Position numbers and translations under genes: made by a program | Notes under the pieces: model-generated | Seen by the model: only the letters and a program-made list of their open reading frames with translations | What the model was told of the DNA's origin: nothing | Databases searched by the model: none | Part shown: one piece after another, positions 1-5,413 of the stretch | Layout: every line of letters begins with the position of its first letter | How positions within the stretch are numbered: position 1 is the first letter of the stretch | Assembly (NCBI GenBank): GCA_003023665.1 | Contig: PXYR01000083.1 | Coordinates: forward strand, 1-7,389 | From: Bacteroidota bacterium | GTDB lineage: Bacteria > Bacteroidota > Bacteroidia > Flavobacteriales > Schleiferiaceae | DNA: 7,389 nucleotides | Reading direction: 5' to 3'

Positions 1-227
1 ATTTCAGAAGTTGCGCTATCCACAACATAAATGAATTCATCGTATCCAATGCAAACATCTATAGGGTGAGAGGCATCATACAACTTGGGTTCAACAGGCA
101 CATAGGCAATCTCACGAACCTCATAATTGGGTATATCTATAAATCCAAGATCTGTTTTCTTACCCCAGTAATTCTCGCATGAAACAAATGTTATTGCGAC
201 TGCTATAAGAACGATTAACTTTCTCAT
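1..227 (-). CDS. Lipoprotein, N-terminal fragment, probable NHL-type beta-propeller (3' end outside window)
   Basis: Translating the minus strand from the ATG at 227-225 gives 75 complete codons with no stop before the window edge, so the C-terminal part is missing. The protein starts MRKLIVLIAVAITFVSC. This is a basic N-terminus, a hydrophobic core and a lipobox-like FVSC with Cys17 as the probable lipidated residue, so it should be anchored in the envelope after signal peptidase II cleavage. After a short linker comes a region ending HPIDVCIGYDEFIYVVDSAT, which resembles the first blade of NHL or six-bladed beta-propeller proteins (pattern P-x-D-V-x-x-G-x-D-x-x-Y-V-x-D). The ligand is unknown. 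Its start overlaps the stop of the PorV/PorQ-family gene by 4 bases (ATGA), which implies coupled translation as the last visible gene of the operon. The lipoprotein call is firm. The propeller call rests on about 40 residues and is an inference. Confidence 0.75.
   Translation of the reverse strand, partial: MRKLIVLIAVAITFVSCENYWGKKTDLGFIDIPNYEVREIAYVPVEPKLYDASHPIDVCIGYDEFIYVVDSATSE
224..227 (-). promoter_or_regulatory. 4-base ATGA overlap, PorV/PorQ-family stop with lipoprotein start
   Basis: The minus-strand ATGA holds the start of the terminal lipoprotein gene and the TGA of the PorV/PorQ-family gene. It is a classic termination-reinitiation junction, so the two products are probably made in linked amounts. 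Confidence 0.85.
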
Positions 228-1219
228 AATAACCAATTTAATGGGGTTAAAGTCAGTCCTATTACCGTTTGGTAATTACCTGCGGGTGAAGGAATGGCGC
301 TTACGCCTATTTTCATTGGCCAACCGCCCAAGTGGGTTTTCGTTGAAAATCCAAAACTAGGAGCGCCCCAGCGGCTTACCATTCTGTAGCCCAATTGAAG
401 TTCTATAATATCCTTGTACCAATATTCCGCTGCGATACTATAGTTTTCATTGTTGTCACTTGGGTGATTTAGTTGGAATGAGGTATACACTTTGTGGTCA
501 CCCTTGTCCATGGTATTGAATCGCATACCCATAGCAAAAACCTGAGGAGGAGCGGCTACTGAAGAAGCTGTAGTATCTGTATTCACCGTTGTTGGAAGTG
601 TACCGCTTTGCATTACAGAGGTAGATGGCCCAAAGTTTAAAATAGCCGCAGCAAAACTCAACTCGCGGTAATCCAATTCGTAATGAAAACCTAAATCTAG
701 CGCCACTGAATGTGCTGTAAATGCGCCTAATTGTTCTTGGCCGTATTTCAATTGTACCCCAGCGTTGAAATAATCGGAGAATCGTTGGCTCACACCTATT
801 CCAACGCAATGAAGTGCCCCATTAACAATTCTACCTGTTCCCTCAGGCTGCCAAACCGTGCGCTCAACAATACCACCTGAAGTAAGTGAATTTAGTGAAA
901 CACCTACCACCTGATTTGGATTCCTTGCTTTAGCAATACTTAAAAAATCGTGTCCTATGGAGGCGCCCAACATTCGTGAACCTGAAAATATTCCTTGTTG
1001 AGAACCTGCAGAAAGTAATGCAGGATTTGTTGCCAAACCGTAGGACGATGTATTCGCTAACGCTGTCCCAGCTAGGCCTGCACTCCATGGATCTACTGGG
1101 CTTTTCAAATAGGTAAATGAACTTAATCCTGCTCGTTCTTCTCCATAATTTGGAAGAATTTGACCGTGACAAACTGGAACGATGGCAACTGCCAAGAAAA
1201 GTAGAATACGCTTTACCAT
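224..1219 (-). CDS. PorV/PorQ-family outer-membrane protein (T9SS-associated family)
   Basis: This 331-residue protein is read from the ATG at 1219-1217. It starts MVKRILLFLAVAIVPVCHGQ, a type I signal peptide with probable cleavage near HG-Q. The Cys in VPVC follows Val, so it is not a good lipobox. Residues about 28-70 carry the PorV/PorQ signature: an RAG motif, a long loop, SAGLAGTALA, then NPALLS. The rest is alternating amphipathic beta-strands with Gly and aromatics, as expected of a FadL-like outer-membrane barrel. In the T9SS, PorV carries cargo from the SprA translocon to the PorU sortase, and PorQ belongs to the attachment complex. The length is close to PorQ, but the gene is linked to a TonB receptor rather than to T9SS machinery, so I call it a family member and not PorV or PorQ. 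An in-frame ATG at 1243 would add eight residues (MYDWNSNV) ahead of the signal peptide. The inner start is preferred because it gives a normal signal peptide and a 7-base overlap with the receptor gene. Confidence 0.85.
   Translation of the reverse strand: MVKRILLFLAVAIVPVCHGQILPNYGEERAGLSSFTYLKSPVDPWSAGLAGTALANTSSYGLATNPALLSAGSQQGIFSGSRMLGASIGHDFLSIAKARNPNQVVGVSLNSLTSGGIVERTVWQPEGTGRIVNGALHCVGIGVSQRFSDYFNAGVQLKYGQEQLGAFTAHSVALDLGFHYELDYRELSFAAAILNFGPSTSVMQSGTLPTTVNTDTTASSVAAPPQVFAMGMRFNTMDKGDHKVYTSFQLNHPSDNNENYSIAAEYWYKDIIELQLGYRMVSRWGAPSFGFSTKTHLGGWPMKIGVSAIPSPAGNYQTVIGLTLTPLNWLL
1213..1219 (-). promoter_or_regulatory. 7-base overlap, receptor stop with PorV/PorQ-family start
   Basis: The minus strand reads ATGGTAA. 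ATG starts the PorV/PorQ-family protein and TAA ends the receptor. This overlap supports the inner of the two possible starts for that gene. Confidence 0.65.
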
Positions 1220-4008
1220 GACATTTGAATTCCAATCATACATTGAATCGGCGCACTATAACGTGCGGGATTTCTGGGATCTGTTCCACTCTCTTGTGGA
1301 CCATTAAACTCTGGGCGAGGATCACGCCAAGTTAAAGGGACATCATCCCCATACTCATAGGCTCTACCAGTAATGGGATTTATAATCTGAGCATTTCGCC
1401 TGTTCGTGAAATTAGTTACTTGAGCATTTAAAGCAATTCCGCGACCACCTCCAAGGGTAATCAACTGATAGCTGGCTTTGGCATCCATATTAAACCAATA
1501 CAAGCCTCGACCTTCCAAAAACCTGCTGTTATCAACCTCAAATTGTGGACGGCCCAAATCGTTATATCCGACTAAATTTTGAGGTGTATAGCGGTAACCG
1601 GATGAATATCTTGCACTCAATGTGGCTCGCCATCTGCTGCTATCATTTGCATAGGTAATTCCCGCATTGAATTTCCAGGGTCTATCCCAAGCTAAAAACT
1701 GCTCTTGGGAAAGAGGCACCTCACCGGTCTGCGCTATCTGCAAAGCACTTTCTCTTGCAGAATTACTCTTACCACGAGCTTGCTGATAACTTCCATTTAC
1801 AAAGGTTTGAAAGCTCTCCCCTAAGCGGGCATTAAATTGTGTTTCAACCCCCAATACTTTGGCATAATCTTGATTAATGTACATGGTTTTTGTTACGGGT
1901 CTACCCGTGGCATCCGTAGTAATAACACGGCGTGCAACAATGTAATCAAATCTATTATTGTTAAAGGCATTCAATGTCCAACCCAGTCTTGTTCCAAGCA
2001 GCGTTTTGTAGCCAATTTCGTAGGAGATATTTACCTCTGGATTCAAATTTGGGTTCCCTAGATTGGAAAGGAAGGAACGATCTTGGTATTCTGGATCAAG
2101 ACCCGCATATAGAAACCTAGGGTGTGGTGTTCTCATGCTATGTCCATAATTAAAGTAAAGGACATTGTTTTCTGTTACAGGGAAGCTCACATTTAATCTG
2201 GGCAACATTCTAAGTTTCCATCTCAAACCAGCTACTCCTATTGTAGAATTCAAATAATCTTCACGAACCTGATTTAAAACGGGAGAAGATTCATCCTCCA
2301 CAGCATTATCAGCAAAAGCACCAGGCGCCCAATAATTTAAGCGCATTCCCAACGTAGCCTTAATTCCTTGGTATTCAATACGGTCTTGGACAAAGAATCC
2401 ACCTTTCTGAGGATTCACTTTCCAGATATCATTGCTTGAACCAATAGAGATGGACGGTGTGGTCGTGCTGTCATTGAGTACAATCGGCGCACCTACCCAT
2501 GGTCTAAATACATCTACCCATTGGTATTCTGTAAAGGCATGTTCCCAACCACCAGAAGCTTGGTGAATCTTATTTGGGGTATACGTGAACTTGCCCTTGA
2601 GCGTATATTCCTGCGCATAATGATCGTGCCAAATTGGAGTGATTCCTCCATTGTTAACCAAACCATCACCTGGTATCAAGTAATAAGTACCGGAGGGGTC
2701 GTCTGGATTAAATAGCGTCATTTGCCCCGTATAGATATAATCCTCATCATAGATTTGATCCACTGTTGTAGCTCTAAATGGTCGACCATTCGCATCTGCC
2801 CTTAGATTTGTAAATAGACGGCCAGCAGAGAAATTAACACCAGTCTTGGCGCCAAGTCGCTTTTGCCATTGCAGTACGCTTAGGTTACTGTGGTGCGTAT
2901 AGGTAGTTGCATTGTCTAAATTGTTAGACCGATTGTATTGAAACCCAGGTGCCAAAAGAGCATCAAATCCTACAATTTGAAGCGTACGTGAATTTTGATT
3001 CACCTTTAAGCTATGACTGTTGGTAAGGCTAATCTTACCCACCATTTTGGAGCGCCAAGTCAATTTTGTTGTATGCGTGTAATCGTTGCTTTGACGCGGT
3101 GCCCAAAGGGTTGGGTTGTCCGGAAACAATGAGCTGTTTAATTCAGAGGCGGTAGCACCAAAATAATGATCCGTTATATCCACATTTGCACTGGTAAACA
3201 GTGTTAATTTTTTGCCCGTAAAGGGGATAGGTGTACTTAAAGTGACTTCTGCGCGATCTGTATTAAAACTAGCCGGGGTATAATTGTCTGAGCTGTATTG
3301 AGCACTCCACCGCAATTGCTTGCCGCCCTCTTTTATTGTTGTATTCACAACTCCCGAAGAACCTCCGCCGTATTCTGCGCTTGCGCCCCCAGTCATCAAA
3401 TTAATGGATGAAAGGGAAGAGGAGGATACGCTTACACCACCACCTGTTCCTGCTAGTGGGTCTTGTGCAGAAATCCCATCTACCAAATATTCTGTTTCGT
3501 ACACACGAGCACCCCGAATCTGGATGCCGTCTGTGGTCTTTTGAACGCCGGCTTGCTGAGCCACAATATCTTCAACTCCTTTGGCAACCAATGAATTTAT
3601 TTCTTCAGATGAGAAGGTAATGGCAGAGGATGCTTGTTCAAGATCAACTTGATTTTTACGACCCACAACCGTAACCGTATTGAGCATTTCATTCTGCTCT
3701 ACCATAGATACTTTTAATGGTTTGTTTTGTCCGCCTTTTATCTTAACCCCATTTATCTGAGTAGGGCTAAATCCTATGAATTGAACCTTAATGGTATAGG
3801 TTCCTGGTTTAATATCCTTGATTTCAAATTCACCAGAAAAGTCCGTGAGACTTTGATAGTAGGTCCCTACAATGGTGACGGAAGCGTTTGGAAGTGTCTC
3901 TCCCGTAACCTTATCTAGGACTACACCTTTAAGTATCCCCTTGCTCTGTGCAAAGGCCATGGAACCAAAGGCCAAGAAAACGAATATGAATATGCTCCTA
4001 AAATTCAT
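1213..4008 (-). CDS. TonB-dependent receptor with carboxypeptidase-regulatory-like domain
   Basis: This 931-residue outer-membrane receptor should use TonB-ExbBD energy to import, or sense, an unknown ligand. Residues 1-20 are a type I signal peptide ending AFA before QSKG. Residues about 24-105 form a carboxypeptidase-regulatory-like beta-sandwich (GVVLDKVTGETLPNASV, later GEFEI and PGTYTIKV), usual in Bacteroidota receptors. A TonB-box-like TVTVVG lies at 111-116. The plug covers about 120-230 and includes GIQIRGAR, EYLVDGIS and a Gly/Ser-rich stretch before GASAEYGGGSSGVV. The barrel follows, with hallmark strings NNVLYFNYGHSMRTPHPRF (615-633), GNPNLNPE (651-658) and NFTNRRNAQIINPITGRAY (866-884), and the chain ends on Trp931 as outer-membrane barrels usually end on an aromatic. 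The length is typical and the frame is intact. The start overlaps the upstream lipoprotein gene by 11 bases. No SusD-type gene is adjacent, so it resembles the Oar-like receptor class more than SusC. The substrate is not predictable. Confidence 0.95.
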   Translation of the reverse strand: MNFRSIFIFVFLAFGSMAFAQSKGILKGVVLDKVTGETLPNASVTIVGTYYQSLTDFSGEFEIKDIKPGTYTIKVQFIGFSPTQINGVKIKGGQNKPLKVSMVEQNEMLNTVTVVGRKNQVDLEQASSAITFSSEEINSLVAKGVEDIVAQQAGVQKTTDGIQIRGARVYETEYLVDGISAQDPLAGTGGGVSVSSSSLSSINLMTGGASAEYGGGSSGVVNTTIKEGGKQLRWSAQYSSDNYTPASFNTDRAEVTLSTPIPFTGKKLTLFTSANVDITDHYFGATASELNSSLFPDNPTLWAPRQSNDYTHTTKLTWRSKMVGKISLTNSHSLKVNQNSRTLQIVGFDALLAPGFQYNRSNNLDNATTYTHHSNLSVLQWQKRLGAKTGVNFSAGRLFTNLRADANGRPFRATTVDQIYDEDYIYTGQMTLFNPDDPSGTYYLIPGDGLVNNGGITPIWHDHYAQEYTLKGKFTYTPNKIHQASGGWEHAFTEYQWVDVFRPWVGAPIVLNDSTTTPSISIGSSNDIWKVNPQKGGFFVQDRIEYQGIKATLGMRLNYWAPGAFADNAVEDESSPVLNQVREDYLNSTIGVAGLRWKLRMLPRLNVSFPVTENNVLYFNYGHSMRTPHPRFLYAGLDPEYQDRSFLSNLGNPNLNPEVNISYEIGYKTLLGTRLGWTLNAFNNNRFDYIVARRVITTDATGRPVTKTMYINQDYAKVLGVETQFNARLGESFQTFVNGSYQQARGKSNSARESALQIAQTGEVPLSQEQFLAWDRPWKFNAGITYANDSSRWRATLSARYSSGYRYTPQNLVGYNDLGRPQFEVDNSRFLEGRGLYWFNMDAKASYQLITLGGGRGIALNAQVTNFTNRRNAQIINPITGRAYEYGDDVPLTWRDPRPEFNGPQESGTDPRNPARYSAPIQCMIGIQMSW
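3998..4008 (-). promoter_or_regulatory. 11-base overlap, lipoprotein stop with receptor start
   Basis: The minus strand reads ATGAATTTTAG here. The receptor ATG begins it and the lipoprotein TAG ends it, in a different frame. This is the compact geometry of translational coupling. The GGAGGAG further upstream encodes part of the lipoprotein and lies about 24 bases from the ATG, too far to act as a ribosome binding site. Confidence 0.8.
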
Positions 4009-5407
4009 TCTCTAAAATATGCTTAATGATATCTCCTCCATTCAAAGAGTTAGACCTTGAAAATTGATGTAACGGAATTGAAAAAAAGACTTCAAAGACT
4101 TCGCCATTTCTAGAACGAATGGTTCCAACGGTATTATCTCCTGTCCAACCGGCTATCTTAGTAAGTTGAGCCGTATAATAGGCATTGGCATCTGCCGCAG
4201 GATTTACCGGAGTAACGCCAAGAACAATGTTTTTTGGACTCACTGCGGGTGCCGCACTCATCGAATCAACGGGCACAATGGCACTATCATTTGTCAAACG
4301 GGCCTGACCGGCAGCGGTTATGGAGCCACTAACGGGATATACGTCATTAATCGCTCCCATATCCATGGAACTAGTAATCTGTGCACTTGTAAGCACCTTC
4401 CCTCCTGCTTGAACATACGACTGAACAGATGGGCTTAGAATATTCAACAGATAATCTGTTCCCCCATTATTTGGAAATTGAGTAGCATCAGCAAAAAGAA
4501 GTACACGATCATATTGCTCAAAAAGAAGTCTCATGGAAGGATTCCAATATGACGGAATACCAATTCCAGTAATAGCATCCATCTGTACATAATCGTACAC
4601 ATTTCCTGCACTGTCTAACCACTCTTTATACTGAGCCCCTATGTAGGCAGGCTGACTGTTAAGGACAAGCATATTTGTTGATCTACTGGACCAATAAAAT
4701 GTACTAGAAGTGTCTACTTCTGAGTACGAACCCGCCCAATCTTTTACGCGTAAATAGATTACATTTTGATCATCTGCCAAGGCACCGTCCAAAGCGGTAT
4801 CCACTAAAAATCCGTTTTGATAAACACGAGCTGAAGTGCCGTTCGGATTCAATGTGAAACTGAGTAATCCTTGACCTAAATCTATTGATGACCAAGTACC
4901 ATTATTGCATTTAACTTGGGCTTCTATGATAGTTTCGTCGCCATCAATATCATCAGCGTCCCATCGAAGAGTTAGGACAATTTTTGCGCTATCGGGTTGT
5001 ATATCATCTGCATCAATACGGCAGGAAGGCGCCGCATTTTTTAGGGGAACCCACAATTGAGCAGGAGTGGGATCTTCTAACCCTTGATGATCAACCGCAC
5101 TAACCTTAATAAGTACATCTGCCGAATCCAATCCTGCATCGATTACAAAAGTAAATACACTATCGTTGGACTTGGTAATTCCTATAGGGTCATCATTGAC
5201 TTGAATTTTAAAATAATCCACATAACCATCAGCATCTGAACCAAACCAATACAAGTGAACATTTGCATTTAGACGTAAGTCTCCCGACCGTTGAATACTG
5301 TCAACGCTTATACTTGTTTCAGGCGCTATATTCTCAACGGAACCTTGGGGTTTTTTACACCCCAAAGCCGCAATGAGAATAGTTATTATGAAAAGTGCTC
5401 TTTTCAA
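3998..5407 (-). CDS. Multidomain lipoprotein: two Ig/FN3-like domains plus C-terminal GATase1-like alpha/beta domain (TTG start)
   Basis: This 469-residue protein begins MKRALFIITILIAALGCKKP. It has a textbook lipobox ALGC with Cys17 lipidated, followed by a KK pair. Residues about 28-122 look like an Ig/FN3-like beta-sandwich with a DADGYVD loop (58-64). Residues about 126-240 form a second one with DDIDGDE (152-158) and Cys129 and Cys167, which might pair. From about 245 the pattern changes: a beta-strand MLVLNSQP, then YDRVLLFADA (299-308), GGKVLTSAQ (335-343) and a terminal VFFSIPLHQFS with a helix at IIKHILENEF. This matches the layout of GATase1-like or ThuA-like alpha/beta domains, which end with a strand and a Pro-Leu segment. 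No Cys occurs after residue 167, so a catalytic triad of GATase type is absent. A binding role, perhaps as partner of the downstream receptor, is inferred. The start codon is TTG, because an in-frame stop lies two codons upstream and no ATG or GTG precedes the signal peptide. I do not recognise a named family for the whole protein. Confidence 0.85.
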   Translation of the reverse strand: MKRALFIITILIAALGCKKPQGSVENIAPETSISVDSIQRSGDLRLNANVHLYWFGSDADGYVDYFKIQVNDDPIGITKSNDSVFTFVIDAGLDSADVLIKVSAVDHQGLEDPTPAQLWVPLKNAAPSCRIDADDIQPDSAKIVLTLRWDADDIDGDETIIEAQVKCNNGTWSSIDLGQGLLSFTLNPNGTSARVYQNGFLVDTALDGALADDQNVIYLRVKDWAGSYSEVDTSSTFYWSSRSTNMLVLNSQPAYIGAQYKEWLDSAGNVYDYVQMDAITGIGIPSYWNPSMRLLFEQYDRVLLFADATQFPNNGGTDYLLNILSPSVQSYVQAGGKVLTSAQITSSMDMGAINDVYPVSGSITAAGQARLTNDSAIVPVDSMSAAPAVSPKNIVLGVTPVNPAADANAYYTAQLTKIAGWTGDNTVGTIRSRNGEVFEVFFSIPLHQFSRSNSLNGGDIIKHILENEF

Positions 5408-5413
5408 TGTTTA
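5405..5413 (-). promoter_or_regulatory. Stop-to-start junction with a TTG initiation codon
   Basis: On the minus strand the sequence reads CGA-TAA-ACA-TTG-AAA-AGA. TAA ends the secreted protein and, one codon later in the same frame, TTG begins the lipoprotein. No ATG or GTG in that frame lies between the stop and the signal peptide, and the next in-frame Met is residue 246. No Shine-Dalgarno sequence is present, so initiation probably depends on ribosomes finishing the upstream gene. Confidence 0.75.

Noticed and set aside
31..40. Perfect 10-base palindrome atgaattcat
   Set aside because: It lies inside the coding region of the terminal lipoprotein, is isolated, and palindromes of this size occur by chance.
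498..1235. Two minus-strand open frames of about 100 codons inside the PorV/PorQ-family gene (498-809 and 930-1235)
   Set aside because: They lie wholly within a well-supported gene in another frame, and their composition (rich in Arg, Ser and Cys) and lack of domains mark them as out-of-frame shadows.
1241..1243. ATG at 1243 as the start of the PorV/PorQ-family protein
   Set aside because: It would put MYDWNSNV before a normal signal peptide and lengthen the overlap to 31 bases. The start at 1219 fits better, although the longer form cannot be excluded from sequence alone.
4033..4039. GGAGGAG on the minus strand upstream of the receptor start, resembling a strong ribosome binding site
   Set aside because: It sits about 24 bases before the ATG, encodes Gly-Gly in the lipoprotein, and Bacteroidota rarely rely on such sites.
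1213..5407. A SusC/SusD polysaccharide utilisation locus
   Set aside because: The receptor has the right overall class, but neither lipoprotein resembles SusD (no helical TPR-like pattern) and there are no glycoside hydrolase or regulator genes in the window.
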